A model generated the notes under the pieces. The model ran no database searches and was not told the DNA's origin. It was given only the letters and a program-made list of their open reading frames with translations. Made by a program: the position numbers and the translations under genes. Source: CAVPEV01 sp963703555 (lineage in GTDB: Bacteria; Actinomycetota; Actinomycetes; Actinomycetales; Cellulomonadaceae). Taken from it: 47,465 nt of DNA. Each line of letters starts with the position of its first letter. The stretch's first letter is position 1. This document shows positions 1 to 10,826 of this stretch, in pieces. Location: assembly GCA_963703555.1 (NCBI GenBank), contig CAVPEV010000023.1, forward strand, positions 1 through 47,465, given 5' to 3'.

Positions 1-1
1 C

Positions 2-454
2 GGGTCGCGCCGGCCCACCAACGCCGTTCAGGTCGGGGCCACCGGCGGCATGATGGCCGTGCACGGGCGGCTCGACGTGTTCCTGCAGCTCATCGCGCCG
101 CACGGGCTGCTCGAGCTGACCAGCGTGTTCGTTGCCGGCGCGGCGGGGCTGCGACTGTTCTGGACGTGGGTGGACCCCGGCCCACGGCCACGTACCCGGG
201 CGCTCGCCGAGGAGGGTCGGGCCCTGGCGACCGTGGCGGTCGGGCTGGTGGGGACGCTTGCGGTGTCGGGTCTGATCGAGGGTTTCGTCACCGGATCGGC
301 CCTGCCGTGGTGGCTGAAGATCGTCATCGGCGCGGTGGCGCTCGCCGGGTTCTGGACGTACACCCTCCTGCTGGGTCGGCGCGCCGTCGCCGAGGGGGAG
401 ACCGGCGACCTGGCGGCGGACAGCGCCGGCTACTCGGCGGCCGTCGCCGGCTGA
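2..454 (+). CDS. SpoIIM-family (stage II sporulation protein M) membrane protein, 5'-truncated
   Basis: The frame is open from the window edge, so the N-terminal part is missing. The visible 150 residues carry the C-terminal half of a SpoIIM/DUF95 integral membrane protein: the family-typical stretches NAVQVGATGGMMAVHGR and HGLLELTSVFVAGAAGLR, then two hydrophobic helices (AVGLVGTLAVSGLIEGFV and WWLKIVIGAVALAGFWTY). SpoIIM-like proteins outside spore formers have no proven reaction. They usually sit beside MoxR/DUF58 genes, as here, where the gene converges on DUF58 and MoxR; Mycobacterium has the same association around moxR2. The role is therefore inferred to be envelope-related. The 109 bp to the next stop codon (455-563) contain no gene and no clear terminator that I can see. 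Confidence 0.8.
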   Translation, partial: GSRRPTNAVQVGATGGMMAVHGRLDVFLQLIAPHGLLELTSVFVAGAAGLRLFWTWVDPGPRPRTRALAEEGRALATVAVGLVGTLAVSGLIEGFVTGSALPWWLKIVIGAVALAGFWTYTLLLGRRAVAEGETGDLAADSAGYSAAVAG

Positions 455-563
455 CGCCCTCCGGGCCACTGCTCGAGTGGAGTGCAACGGTCGGCTCGCA
501 CGGAGTGTCACGACCAGTTCGCTGCACTACCGCCGGGAGGGGAGCGGAGACCGGGGACCCGGG

Positions 564-1856
564 CTAGAGGCGACCGGCGGCCTTGAGGGCCAGGTAGGTG
601 TCGGCCAGGCGGGGGGCCAGGTCGTCGGGCAGGGCGTCGACGACCTCGACGCCGCGGCGGCGCAGCTGGTCGCCCGCCGCGGCCCGCTCCAGCTCGGTGC
701 GCTCCGCAGCGGCGGCGTCGAACAGGGCGTCCACGTCCCGGCGGTCGGTGCGCAGCTGCTCGACCTCCGGGTCACGCACGGAGGCGAGCACCACCTGGTG
801 ACGGTCGGTGATCCGGTCGACCACGCCGAGCAGGCCCTGCTCCACCGCGGCGGGTTCCAGCGCGGACAGCAGCACGACGAGCGCGCGCTGGGTGAGCCGC
901 GCGCGGATCAGGCCCGCGACGCCCGGCCAGTCGGTCTCCACGAGGGCCGGTCGGACGTCGGCCAGGGCGTTGGCGAGGGCGGTCATCAGGCGCGCTCCGC
1001 TGACGCCCGCCACGCGGGCTCGCGGCCGCCGGTCGAAGGCGACGAGCTCCACCCGGTCGCCCGCGCGGGAGGCGAGCGCCGCCAGCAGCAACGCGGCCTC
1101 GATGGACGCATCCAGCCGAGGGGCGTCCAGCACCCGGGCGGCCGAGGTGCGCGAGGTGTCCAGCACGATGAGCACCCGGCGGTCCCGTTCCGGTCGCCAG
1201 GTCCGTACGACGACGTCGTCCCGCCGTGCGGTGGCCCGCCAGTCGATCGAGCGGACGTCGTCCCCGATGACGTACTCGCGCAGCGAGTCGAACTCGGTGC
1301 CCTGGCCGCGGACCTGGACGGCGGACCGCCCGTCCATCTCCCGCAGCCGGGCCAACCGACTGGGCAGGTGGCGGCGGGAGGCGAACTCGGGCAGCACGCG
1401 CAGGCGGCCGGGCACGTCGAGGGACGCCTGGCGGCCGGCCAGCCCGAGCGGCCCGAGCGTGCGGATCGTCACCCGGTCGGCGTGCAGGTCACCACGGCGG
1501 GTCGGCAGCAGGACGGTGGTGACCCGGATCGCCTCGCCCGCCGGGAGGTCGACCCGGTGGCGTGGTTCGGCGGCGCCGGCGGACGGCTGCCAGGCGTCGC
1601 GCACCAGGCCGCGCACCCGCCGCCCGCCCAGCGCGGTGAGCGTGAGCACCGAATGTGCCTGTTGGCTGAGGCGCACCGAGACCGGCACAGTGCGCTGCAC
1701 GCCGACGCGCCGCGGCGAGGCCGCCAGCCCGGCGTCGAGGGCGCACAGGACCACGACGACGAGCGCCCACCCGAGCACCGTCGCGCTCACGGGCACGAGC
1801 AGGACGGCCACCACGCCGAGCGCGGTGAGCGCGACCGCCCGTCCGGTGACGACCAT
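564..1856 (-). CDS. DUF58 domain-containing protein
   Basis: 430 residues. Two adjacent hydrophobic helices lie at the N terminus (about residues 8-45). The DUF58 core follows in the middle, recognised by FDSLREYVIGDDVRSIDW and the following RPERDRRVLIVLDTSRT, a von Willebrand A-like beta strand with a partial MIDAS motif (DTSRT). Full-length for the family. It is the last gene of a five-gene minus-strand operon and starts 9 bp after the MoxR stop. DUF58 proteins are known partners of MoxR AAA+ ATPases, in which the ATPase is thought to act as a chaperone on vWA-type substrates; membrane location with a cytoplasmic vWA-like domain is inferred. No substrate can be named. Confidence 0.88.
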   Translation of the reverse strand: MVVTGRAVALTALGVVAVLLVPVSATVLGWALVVVVLCALDAGLAASPRRVGVQRTVPVSVRLSQQAHSVLTLTALGGRRVRGLVRDAWQPSAGAAEPRHRVDLPAGEAIRVTTVLLPTRRGDLHADRVTIRTLGPLGLAGRQASLDVPGRLRVLPEFASRRHLPSRLARLREMDGRSAVQVRGQGTEFDSLREYVIGDDVRSIDWRATARRDDVVVRTWRPERDRRVLIVLDTSRTSAARVLDAPRLDASIEAALLLAALASRAGDRVELVAFDRRPRARVAGVSGARLMTALANALADVRPALVETDWPGVAGLIRARLTQRALVVLLSALEPAAVEQGLLGVVDRITDRHQVVLASVRDPEVEQLRTDRRDVDALFDAAAAERTELERAAAGDQLRRRGVEVVDALPDDLAPRLADTYLALKAAGRL

Positions 1857-1865
1857 GGCCGCCGC

Positions 1866-2983
<1,118 letters not shown>

Positions 2984-2987
<4 letters not shown>

Positions 2988-4315
2988 CCATGAACCTCGT
3001 TCTCCAGCTCGGACAGGGCTCGGGCCAGGCGGGCGAGCCCGGCGTCGTCGATGGGGGGCGGCCCGTACAGGACGTCGGCGATCTGGGCCGGTGGCCGTCC
3101 GGTGGCGCGGGCCAGGGCGTCGATGACAGCCGGGGCCGATGCGGACCGGGCCAGGCCGAGGCGGTGCGCGGTGCGGTCCGCGGTGCCGGCCCGCAGCGCT
3201 GCCGCAGCCCGCCCGTGCGCGCCGGAGCGCCGGTACGACCGGCCGCGCCCGCGGGTGGTCTCGGCCGCCCGCACGACGACCGGCAGCGGCTCGGTGACGA
3301 CCCGGCCGAGCCGGCGGCCGCGCCACCCGGCAGCGACGGCCACGACGACCAGGGCCAGCAGCGCGACGGGCAGCGCCTGGCCGGGCAGCAGGTCGAGCAC
3401 GGAGCTGCCCCGGGCCGCCGGGTCGCGCGCGTCGTCGGCCGACGGTACGTACCAGGTGAGCTGCGGCTGGCGACCGAGCACCCGCAGGGCGAGCGCCGCG
3501 TTGCCCTCCTCGAGGATCGCGGCGTTGGTGAGCAGCCGGCCCGAACCCAGCCCCGTCACGCTGCGATCGGTCTGGACGGCGACGTATGCGCCCGCACCCT
3601 GCTCGTCGCCGGGGATCGGGAAGCACACCGTGGCCGCGGGGGTCCGGGCGACGAAGGCGGTGCCGGAGAACCCGGGCGCGCCTGCGGCGTCCGCGCTGAT
3701 CGACCCGGCCGCGGCCGCGGCCGGGTCGGTGCAGGATGCCTGCAGCGCGTCGGTCCCGCCGGTGCCGGGCCACGCCTCGGTGGCCGCGCCGCCGGTGAAC
3801 CGGGACAGGGTCCAGCCCGGATCGACGAGGACGAGGTCGGCCCGGGTGCCGGCGATCGCGTCGACCTGAGCGTCGGAGAGCAGTGCGTCGCCGGTGACGA
3901 GCAGCGTCGTCCCCGCCCGGGCCGCAGCGACGGCCTGCGCGGAGGTGCGCACGTAGTCCACCTGCACGCCCTGCTGTCCCAGCACCTGGGCCAGCGCGCG
4001 GGCTCCCGCGCCGGCGGGGTTGTCCGGGGCCAGCGCGACGTCCGACGTACGCGGTTGGGGCAGCGCAGCGAGCACCGCCACGACGACGAGCGCGGCGGCC
4101 ACCCCCACCGGCCAGCGCCAGCGCCGCCAACGGCCGCCGGCCCGCCCGGCGGCGGTCGTCCCGTCGCCGGTCACCGTCGGTCCGGTCACCGTCGGTCCGG
4201 TCACGACGGACGAGCTCACCGGCTCGGCCCCTGCGCTGCGCGCGCCGGCCGACGTCGGCGGGCGCGCGGCGGTCCCGACCGGGCCGGCTGCGGATGGGCG
4301 GGGGATGGTGGTCAT
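2984..4315 (-). CDS. DUF4350 domain-containing membrane protein
   Basis: 443 residues from ATG at 4315, 4 bp after the DUF4129 stop. A cytoplasmic basic N-terminus containing a short VTGPT repeat precedes a transmembrane helix at about residues 68-86 (WPVGVAAALVVVAVLAAL). A DUF4350 domain follows (NPAGAGARALAQVLGQQGVQVDYV, then TLLVTGDALLSDAQVDAI). A second helix lies near residue 300 (ALPVALLALVVVAVAAGW) and a cytoplasmic tail ends in ELENEVHG. Topology suggests an external or periplasm-facing DUF4350 domain between two helices. DUF4350 resembles a glutamine amidotransferase-like fold, but no catalytic residues are evident to me. Mycobacterial homologues lie next to moxR2. Stop overlaps the MoxR start (ATGA). 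Confidence 0.85.
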
Positions 4316-4319
4316 CGGC

Positions 4320-4997
4320 TCAACCGCGTCCGGCCGGGACGCCGGCGCGGTCCGGTTCGCCGGGCGGCGGTCCTGACGCGACCCCGGGCGGGGGTGACGG
4401 GCGCACGCCGGCGGTGCGGGCGTCGACGGAGCGCAGCCACGCATCGTCGTCGGCGGTCGCCTGCAGGCGCCCGTAGACGACCGCGTCGAACAGGTCCGCG
4501 GCGCGGCGCAGCTCCTCGGCCACCGGGACGAGGCGGGCGCCGGCGCCGGCGGCGGCCTCGTGCGCGGTGCGGCCCGGCCGTTCGTCGAGGACGGCCCGCT
4601 CCTCCAGGCTGCGCACGACCGCGCGGAACCGGTCGGCGACGGCTGCCGCGAGGTCGCCGCGCGCGGCGGCCGCATCGGCGTCGGCGCGCAGCTGCTCGGC
4701 CGTGCGGCGGTCGTCCGGGTCGAGCACGCCGGGTCGGCCGAGCCGGCGGGACCGGCGCACCGGACCGGTGACCCAGAACGCGACGACGACGAGCAGGAGG
4801 GCGCCGCCGACGATCGTCAGGGTGGTCACCAGGCCGGGTGTGTCGGCGGCCGAGGCCTGCGCGAAGAGGCTGCGCACCCACTCCAGCAGCCGGGACAGCA
4901 GGCTGGGCCGCTGGTGGTACACCGGGTCGGCGAGTTCCCGGCGCAGCCACGTCCCCGCCGTCTGCGGGTCCGGGGTGACCGGGACGTCGAGCAGCAC
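4320..4997 (-). CDS. DUF4129 domain-containing membrane protein
   Basis: 225 residues. One transmembrane helix at about residues 57-76 (LVTTLTIVGGALLLVVVAFW) is followed by a cytoplasmic helical DUF4129 region around residues 105-190 (FRAVVRSLEERAVLDERPGR, then DAVVYGRLQATADDDAWLRS). The C-terminal 30 residues are proline- and glycine-rich. Start is the ATG 12 bp after the stop of the upstream gene; a GTG six codons in is an alternative. DUF4129 proteins regularly co-occur with MoxR, DUF58 and DUF4350 and sometimes are fused to transglutaminase-like domains; here only the DUF4129 part is present. The exact function is unknown. Confidence 0.85.
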   Translation of the reverse strand: MLLDVPVTPDPQTAGTWLRRELADPVYHQRPSLLSRLLEWVRSLFAQASAADTPGLVTTLTIVGGALLLVVVAFWVTGPVRRSRRLGRPGVLDPDDRRTAEQLRADADAAAARGDLAAAVADRFRAVVRSLEERAVLDERPGRTAHEAAAGAGARLVPVAEELRRAADLFDAVVYGRLQATADDDAWLRSVDARTAGVRPSPPPGVASGPPPGEPDRAGVPAGRG

Positions 4998-5009
4998 GAT
5001 GCGGCGCGC

Positions 5010-6386
5010 TCAGCCCTGGGCCGCGCGCGCGAGCTCGACGTCGAGACCCTCGCGGCGCATCCGCACGTCGATGTACAGCAGCGAGACGACCGCGGCGGAG
5101 AACGAGATCGTCAGGGTCAGCGCGATCGCCTGCGCGACGGACCCGATGGCGATGGCGACGAAGCTCGTCGTGGACCCGCCGGCCACGAGCGTCGCGATCG
5201 CCGCGGCGGGCACGGTGAGGAAGGACGCGACGATGCCGATGATGATCTGGGTCAGCAGGTAGATGCCCAGCAGGCGCCAGAAGCTGCCACGGGTGAGCCG
5301 CCAGGCCCGGGCGACGGTCGGCCAGAACCGGCCCCCCTCGAGGATGAGGGCCGGGGTCACCAGGAGGGTACGCACGGTGAGCCAGACGAACCCGACGACG
5401 AGCACGAGACCGCCGGCCAGGCCGACCGCCGCGACCGCGGTCCACGACTGGGCCCGGATCAGCGGGATCAGCACCGCGGCGAGCAGGCCGACCGCGGCCG
5501 CCTGCACGACCCACAGCAGCGCGGTGAACCCCAGCACCCACAGCACCCGCACGCCGGCGGCTCGCAGCGCACCGCCCAGGTCCACCGTCTGGCCGATGAC
5601 GGAGCGGCTCACCGACACGACGAGCAGCCCGGTGAGGACGGTCGTCGCCACGGCCTGCAGCAGCGTGCTGACGAGCGGGCCGGACGACGCTGCGAGGGCG
5701 CCCTGCAGGTCGGTCGCCGGCGTGCCGTAGCCGCTCAAGACGTCGGCGGTCGCACCGGAGACGATGGTGCCGATGTACCAGGTGACCAGCGCACCAAGCC
5801 CGACCGTGACGACGGCCACGATCGCCGACAGGCCGAACATCACCCGTGGGTTGGCTCGCACGGCACGGAAGGCGCCGTCGAGGATCTCGCCGAGCCCTAG
5901 GGGCCGCAGCGGGACGATCCCGGGCTGCACGACGGGTGGCTGCCAGCCGTACGGGGTGGCGGCGCCGGGCGGGGGCCCGTAGCCGGCGCCGGGTCCGTAG
6001 CCGACGGGGGCGGGCCCGTAGCCGGCGCCGGGTCCGTAGCCGACCGGACCGGGTCCGTAGCCGACCGGACCGGGCCCGTAGCCGACCGGACCGGGCCCGT
6101 AGCCGACCGGACCGGGTCCGTAGCCGGGACCGGGTCCGTAGCCTGCGGCCGGCGGCCCGGCAGGACGTTCGGCGCCGGCGGCCGGCGCCGCCGGACCGGC
6201 TCCCGGGGCGGGCGGGGCGGGCGGGGCGTAGCCAGGCGCGTACTGGCCGTACCTGGGCAGCGGCTGCGTCGGGCCGGGCGGCGGCGCGGGCTGCTCCGGA
6301 GCGGGTGCCGGCGGGACCGGAGGCTCGGCGGCGGGGGGCCCCGCCGGTGGCACCCAGCCGGGCGAGCCGTCGTCGTCCGCCGTCAT
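5010..6386 (-). CDS. Membrane protein with GPDPase-type membrane domain and Gly/Pro/Tyr-rich tail
   Basis: 458 residues from ATG 6386, chosen because GGGAG lies about 6 bp upstream; an in-frame ATG at 6434 lacks such a site. Residues 1-155 are low complexity with repeated YGPGPVG heptads. From about residue 165 (PLRPLGLGEILDGAFRAVRA) follows a multi-helix region resembling the membrane domain found N-terminal to some glycerophosphodiester phosphodiesterases; no catalytic GDPD domain is present, so enzymatic activity should not be assumed. Around six hydrophobic helices can be seen between residues 190 and 440. It is the first gene of the MoxR operon and is divergent from mtrA across 140 bp. 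Confidence 0.82.
   Translation of the reverse strand: MTADDDGSPGWVPPAGPPAAEPPVPPAPAPEQPAPPPGPTQPLPRYGQYAPGYAPPAPPAPGAGPAAPAAGAERPAGPPAAGYGPGPGYGPGPVGYGPGPVGYGPGPVGYGPGPVGYGPGAGYGPAPVGYGPGAGYGPPPGAATPYGWQPPVVQPGIVPLRPLGLGEILDGAFRAVRANPRVMFGLSAIVAVVTVGLGALVTWYIGTIVSGATADVLSGYGTPATDLQGALAASSGPLVSTLLQAVATTVLTGLLVVSVSRSVIGQTVDLGGALRAAGVRVLWVLGFTALLWVVQAAAVGLLAAVLIPLIRAQSWTAVAAVGLAGGLVLVVGFVWLTVRTLLVTPALILEGGRFWPTVARAWRLTRGSFWRLLGIYLLTQIIIGIVASFLTVPAAAIATLVAGGSTTSFVAIAIGSVAQAIALTLTISFSAAVVSLLYIDVRMRREGLDVELARAAQG
5976..6141 (-). repeat. 21-bp tandem repeat array encoding YGPGPVG heptads
   Basis: About seven to eight in-frame units encode YGPGPVG or close variants (YGPGAG, YGPAPVG). Several units are identical at the DNA level apart from third-position changes. 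Confidence 0.88.
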
Positions 6387-6526
6387 GTCCGCTCCCTCGT
6401 CGTCGCGCTGTCCCCCTGGTCGGGCTGCAGCCATCGTGCCATGCCCGGGTGGCGCGGCGGGCCGGCGCGGCGGGTCGCCCCGGCGGGTCCTCCGCCTCCG
6501 CGCGGACGCGATGCGATCATGGCGGC

Positions 6527-7210
6527 ATGAAGGGTCGTGTGCTGGTGGTCGACGACGACACGGCGCTGGCGGAGATGATCGGCATCGTCCTGCGCTCGGA
6601 CGGGTTCGACCCGGCCTTCTGCGACAACGGCGACGACGCGCTGGACGTGTTCCGGGACACCCAGCCCGACCTGGTCCTGCTCGATCTGATGCTGCCCGGC
6701 CGGGACGGCACCGAGGTCTGCCGGCTCATCCGGGCCGAGTCCGGGGTACCCATCGTCATGCTCACCGCCCGGACCGACACCGGTGATGTGGTGGCCGGGC
6801 TGGAGTCGGGTGCCGACGACTACATCTCCAAGCCCTTCAAGCCGCAGGAGCTCGTCGCCCGGGTGCGTGCCCGGCTGCGCCGCGGGGACGACCCAGCCCC
6901 GGAGAACCTCGTCATCGGCGACCTGCGCATCGACGTCGCCGGTCACCGGGTCACCCGCGACGGGATCCCGATCGCGCTGACCCCGCTGGAGTTCGACCTG
7001 CTCGTCGCGCTGGCCCGCAAGCCCTGGCAGGTGTTCACCCGGGAGGTGCTGCTGGAGCGGGTCTGGGGTTACCGGCACGCCGCGGACACCCGGTTGGTCA
7101 ACGTCCACGTCCAGCGGCTGCGGTCGAAGATCGAGCACGACCCCGAGCGTCCCGAGATCGTCGTCACGGTCCGGGGCGTGGGGTACAAGGCGGGTACGAC
7201 CACCTCGTGA
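6527..7210 (+). CDS. mtrA: MtrA response regulator (OmpR family)
   Basis: 227 residues, the usual MtrA length. The receiver domain has acidic residues D9-D11 (VVDDDTALAEM), phospho-acceptor Asp53 (LVLLDLMLPG), the conserved Thr in MLTARTD and Lys in SKPFKPQEL. A C-terminal winged-helix DNA-binding domain follows (LTPLEFDLLVALARKPWQVF, RLVNVHVQRLRSKIE). Sequence and the downstream mtrB-lpqB context identify it as MtrA, the regulator of cell division, cell-wall hydrolases and replication-linked genes in actinobacteria. The stop overlaps the mtrB GTG start by 4 bp (GTGA). The 140 bp upstream is shared with the divergent MoxR operon; no convincing promoter was identified there. Confidence 0.96.
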   Translation: MKGRVLVVDDDTALAEMIGIVLRSDGFDPAFCDNGDDALDVFRDTQPDLVLLDLMLPGRDGTEVCRLIRAESGVPIVMLTARTDTGDVVAGLESGADDYISKPFKPQELVARVRARLRRGDDPAPENLVIGDLRIDVAGHRVTRDGIPIALTPLEFDLLVALARKPWQVFTREVLLERVWGYRHAADTRLVNVHVQRLRSKIEHDPERPEIVVTVRGVGYKAGTTTS

Positions 7211-8940
7211 CCGGCTCGGGCGCGGCCGCGCGCGCCGGCACCGCCCGCCGTGCGGCCAGGTTGGCGCGAGCCCGGTGGCGTCGGCGGGTGGGCCGGGTCG
7301 GCCGGGGCTGGCGGTCTTCGCTGCAGCTGCGGGTCATCACCTCCACCCTGGCGATCGGGCTGCTGGCGCTCGCCGGCCTCGGCTCCTACCTGTCGGAGCG
7401 GATCAGCTCGGGCCTGTTCGACCAGCGGGTGGACCAGGTGCTCCAGGAGAGCGCCCGCAGCACCCAGCTGGCGCAGGAGACGTTCGACTCAGGCACCGCC
7501 ACCACCGCCCCCGAGGTCCAGCAGTTGCTCAACGACGTCTGGGGCGCCCTCCGGTCGGGCGGGTCCGGGGATCGGGAGGTCTTCCTCCTGCTGCCCAGCG
7601 GGCAGCCGCTGCCGGTGCTCGTCACGTCGTTGGCCTCCGACGCCGGCCTCGTCCCGCTGATCGGCACCGACCTGCGGCGGGCCACCGCGGCCGGCGAGGG
7701 GCAGCGCTGGCAGTCCGTCGCCGTGCCGATCGACTCCACGTCGCAGGGCACGGTGCCCGGGGTGGTCGTCGGTCAGACGGTGACGGTGCCGGCGGTCGGC
7801 ACGATCGAGCTGTACTTCCTGTACCGGCTGCAGGCCGAGCAGCAGCAGCTGGCCTTCCTCCAGCGCGTCCTCGCCAGCGCCGCCGTCGTCCTGGTGGTCC
7901 TGCTCGGCACGATGACGTGGCTGGTCACGCGGCAGGTGGTCCGGCCGATGCGGTCCGCTGCCGAGGTCGCCGAGCGGATCGCCCACGGCCAGCTGGACGA
8001 GCGGGTGCCGGTCCGTGGTGAGGACGAGATGGCGACCCTCGCGCGGTCCTTCAACGAGATGGCCGAGAGCCTGCAGGACCAGATCCGTCAGCTCGAGCAG
8101 CTGGGCACCTTGCAGCGCCGCTTCGTGTCCGACGTGTCCCACGAGCTGCGGACCCCGCTGACCACCATCCGGATGGCCGGGGAGATGATCCACGCCGCGC
8201 GGGACACCTTCGACCCGGCGCTGCGCCGCTCGGCCGAGCTGCTGCAGGCCCAGCTCGACCGGTTCGAGGACCTGCTGACCGACCTGCTGGAGATCAGCCG
8301 GTTTGATGCCGGGGCCGCTGCACTGGACGCGGAGAGCCGCGACGTCCGGGAGGTCGTCACCCGTGCTGTCGACCAGGCGGTGCCGCTGGCGGAACGGCGC
8401 GGCTCCTGGCTGACCGTCGACCTGCCCGCGACGCCGTGCGTGGCCGATGTCGACCCGCGCCGCATCGAGCGGGTGCTGCGCAACCTCCTGGTGAACGCCG
8501 TGGAGCACGCCGACGGCACCGCGATCGACGTGCGGCTGGCCGCTGACGACCGCGCGGTGGCGGTGACGGTGCGGGACCATGGGGTGGGACTCACCCAGGA
8601 GCAGGCTGCGCACGTGTTCGGCCGGTTCTGGCGCGGCGACCCAGCGCGGGCGCGCGCCACCGGCGGCACGGGCCTGGGGCTGGCGATCTCGCTGGAGGAC
8701 GCGCACCTGCACGGCGGATGGCTGCAGGTGTGGGGCCGACCCGGCCGAGGGGCCTGCTTCCGGCTGACCCTGCCCCGGCGGGCAGGCATCACGCTGACCT
8801 CCTCACCGCTGCCACTGGTCCCGGACGACGCCTCCGTGGCTCCGCCGGCGGTGGCCCCCCGCCGCGCGACCACCGACCCGGCCGCGCTGCCGGAGCTGGA
8901 CGCCCTGGACATCGGCACCGCGACGGAGGACACGCCATGA
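7207..8940 (+). CDS. mtrB: MtrB sensor histidine kinase
   Basis: 577 residues starting at GTG 7207 inside the mtrA stop. A basic cytoplasmic N-terminus precedes TM1 (VITSTLAIGLLALAGLGSYL, about residues 42-61), an extracytoplasmic sensor region of about 150 residues, TM2 (about residues 218-240), a HAMP domain, then the H-box SDVSHELRTPLTTIR, N-box LRNLLVNAVEHA, and the G boxes DHGVGLTQEQ and GGTGLGLAIS. It autophosphorylates on the H-box histidine and passes the phosphate to MtrA. A roughly 50-residue low-complexity tail follows the ATPase domain. Overlaps lpqB by 4 bp (ATGA), so mtrA-mtrB-lpqB is translationally coupled. Confidence 0.96.
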   Translation: MTGSGAAARAGTARRAARLARARWRRRVGRVGRGWRSSLQLRVITSTLAIGLLALAGLGSYLSERISSGLFDQRVDQVLQESARSTQLAQETFDSGTATTAPEVQQLLNDVWGALRSGGSGDREVFLLLPSGQPLPVLVTSLASDAGLVPLIGTDLRRATAAGEGQRWQSVAVPIDSTSQGTVPGVVVGQTVTVPAVGTIELYFLYRLQAEQQQLAFLQRVLASAAVVLVVLLGTMTWLVTRQVVRPMRSAAEVAERIAHGQLDERVPVRGEDEMATLARSFNEMAESLQDQIRQLEQLGTLQRRFVSDVSHELRTPLTTIRMAGEMIHAARDTFDPALRRSAELLQAQLDRFEDLLTDLLEISRFDAGAAALDAESRDVREVVTRAVDQAVPLAERRGSWLTVDLPATPCVADVDPRRIERVLRNLLVNAVEHADGTAIDVRLAADDRAVAVTVRDHGVGLTQEQAAHVFGRFWRGDPARARATGGTGLGLAISLEDAHLHGGWLQVWGRPGRGACFRLTLPRRAGITLTSSPLPLVPDDASVAPPAVAPRRATTDPAALPELDALDIGTATEDTP

Positions 8941-10664
8941 GCACGTGGACCGGCGGCCGGGCCGGCGCAGCGGCGGTGGCCGTCCTGGTCCTGGGCGGCC
9001 TGCTCGGCGGGTGCGTCGCGCTGCCCACGGGCGGCGCCGTCCACGAGGGCGTCGACGCGGTCACCGAGCCGGGGTCGGTCATGCCGCTGGGCGACCTGCC
9101 CGCCCTGGACGCCGGCCCGGAGGACATCGTGCGGGGGTTCCTGTCCGCCAGTGCCGCCGGGTTCAGCCTGGACACCTCCTCGGGAGCCCAGCAGGACTTC
9201 ACCGTCGCGCGCGCCTACCTCACCGGGGATGCCCGCGGCAGCTGGAACCCGCGGGAGCGCGTCGTCGTCTACCCGGCGGCGCCGGAGGTCTCGCTGCTGG
9301 CGAACACTCAGGCACGGGTGGCGGTGACCGTCCCGGTCTCGGCGCGGATCGACGCCGCCGGCCGGTACGCGCAGGCGCCGGCCCAGTCCGAGGAGTCGTT
9401 GGTCTTCGACCTCGTCCAGGACGACGCCGGCCAGTGGCGGATCTCCGGGCTGGACGACGGCGTCGTCCTGGCGGAGGCCAACTTCGAGGCGATCTTCCGT
9501 GCGTCGCCGGTGTACTTCCTGTCCCAGGACTCGACGTTCCTGGTCCCGGAGACCCGGTGGTTCCCGGTGCGCAACCTGGCCACGTCGGTGATGCGCGCGC
9601 TCATCGCCGGGCCATCGCCGTGGCTGCGGGACGGGGTCCGCACCGCGGTCCCCGAGGGTGCGAAGCTCGCGCCGGACGCGGTGCCCGTCGACGCCGACGG
9701 GGTGGCGACGGTGAGCCTGGCCCGCGGGTCCCTGCCGGCCGACCCCGGCGCCCGCTCGCTGCTGCTCGCCCAGGTCGAGGCCTCGCTGCGGATCCCCCGG
9801 GTGCGCAGCGTGCAGGTCACGGCCGAGGGGGTGCCGCTCGAGGTCGCCGCGGCCGGCCTGCAGCGGGGTACCAGCACCGCCGTGGTGCCGGAGATGCTCC
9901 GAGGGGACCGGCTCGTGCGGCTGACCGGGACGAGCCTGGAGGACGTCCCGGACGTGGCGCCGCTGGGCGGGATCGACGCCCGCAGCCCCGCCCGGGACGA
10001 GGCGGGCCGGGTCCGGGTGGTGCTCGACGGGCCGGACCGGCTGGTCACGGTGCCCGGTACGACGCAGCCATCGGTGGTGCTGCTGGCGGGCGCCGGTCTG
10101 GCGGCGCCGTCGGTGGACCGGATCGGGTGGGTGTGGACCGCCGACAGCGGGCGCACCGGCGTCCTGACGGCCGTGCGGACGGACGGGACGGCCGTGCAGG
10201 TGGGTGCCGACTGGCTCGCCGGGCGCCGGGTGCTGGCCGTGCGGATCTCCCGGGACGGCTCGCGGGCTGCCGTGGTGTCCGAGGCCGCCGCCGGCGGCGC
10301 GGTGGGCCGTGTGGTGGACGTGGCATCCGTCGTGCGGGACGACTCCGGCACGCCGCAGCAGCTGGGTGAGGCGCTGGGCGTCGGGGCGTCGGTGAGCGAT
10401 CCGCGGCAGGTCGTCTGGGTCGACGAGTCGACGCTGGGCGTGCTGGGGCGGTCGGGCAACTCGGCAGCGCCGGCCTACCAGCTCGTGCCGGTCGGGGGAC
10501 CGACCACGACCCGCCCGGTGGTGGCGGACACCGCCTCGATCGCCGGTGGTGCCGGCGAGTCGGCGCTGTACCTGGTGACCAGCGGCGGTGCGCTCTACGT
10601 CCGGTCCGGGCCGAGCTGGACCGTCGTGGCCGAGGGTGTCCGCGACGCGTTCTTCCCTGGGTGA
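8937..10664 (+). CDS. lpqB: LpqB family lipoprotein
   Basis: 575 residues. A signal peptide with lipobox LLGGC near residue 25 predicts lipidation and anchoring outside the membrane. A GerMN-like domain lies at roughly residues 210-310 (TSVMRALIAGPSPWLRDGV, VRSVQVTAEGVPLEV). A beta-propeller-like C-terminal half follows (LVPVGGPTTT). LpqB is known to interact with the MtrB sensor domain and modulate MtrAB signalling; the 4-bp overlap with mtrB supports the same role. Full length for the family. The 162 bp downstream (10665-10826) are GC-rich; I see no gene or clear terminator there. Confidence 0.94.
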   Translation: MSTWTGGRAGAAAVAVLVLGGLLGGCVALPTGGAVHEGVDAVTEPGSVMPLGDLPALDAGPEDIVRGFLSASAAGFSLDTSSGAQQDFTVARAYLTGDARGSWNPRERVVVYPAAPEVSLLANTQARVAVTVPVSARIDAAGRYAQAPAQSEESLVFDLVQDDAGQWRISGLDDGVVLAEANFEAIFRASPVYFLSQDSTFLVPETRWFPVRNLATSVMRALIAGPSPWLRDGVRTAVPEGAKLAPDAVPVDADGVATVSLARGSLPADPGARSLLLAQVEASLRIPRVRSVQVTAEGVPLEVAAAGLQRGTSTAVVPEMLRGDRLVRLTGTSLEDVPDVAPLGGIDARSPARDEAGRVRVVLDGPDRLVTVPGTTQPSVVLLAGAGLAAPSVDRIGWVWTADSGRTGVLTAVRTDGTAVQVGADWLAGRRVLAVRISRDGSRAAVVSEAAAGGAVGRVVDVASVVRDDSGTPQQLGEALGVGASVSDPRQVVWVDESTLGVLGRSGNSAAPAYQLVPVGGPTTTRPVVADTASIAGGAGESALYLVTSGGALYVRSGPSWTVVAEGVRDAFFPG

Positions 10665-10826
10665 CGCCGGTGGCCGCGGGGCGCGTGGGGGTCGGGCCGG
10701 GCGTGCGTCGAGGTTCCGCCGCCGGTGCGCCGAGGGCCGCACAGGCGCCGGTCCGCCGGGGGCCGTCGCGGCGGGTGGTGTGGACGGGCGGAGCGCTCGC
10801 GGCGGGCGGGCGGGCACGCTGTGGGC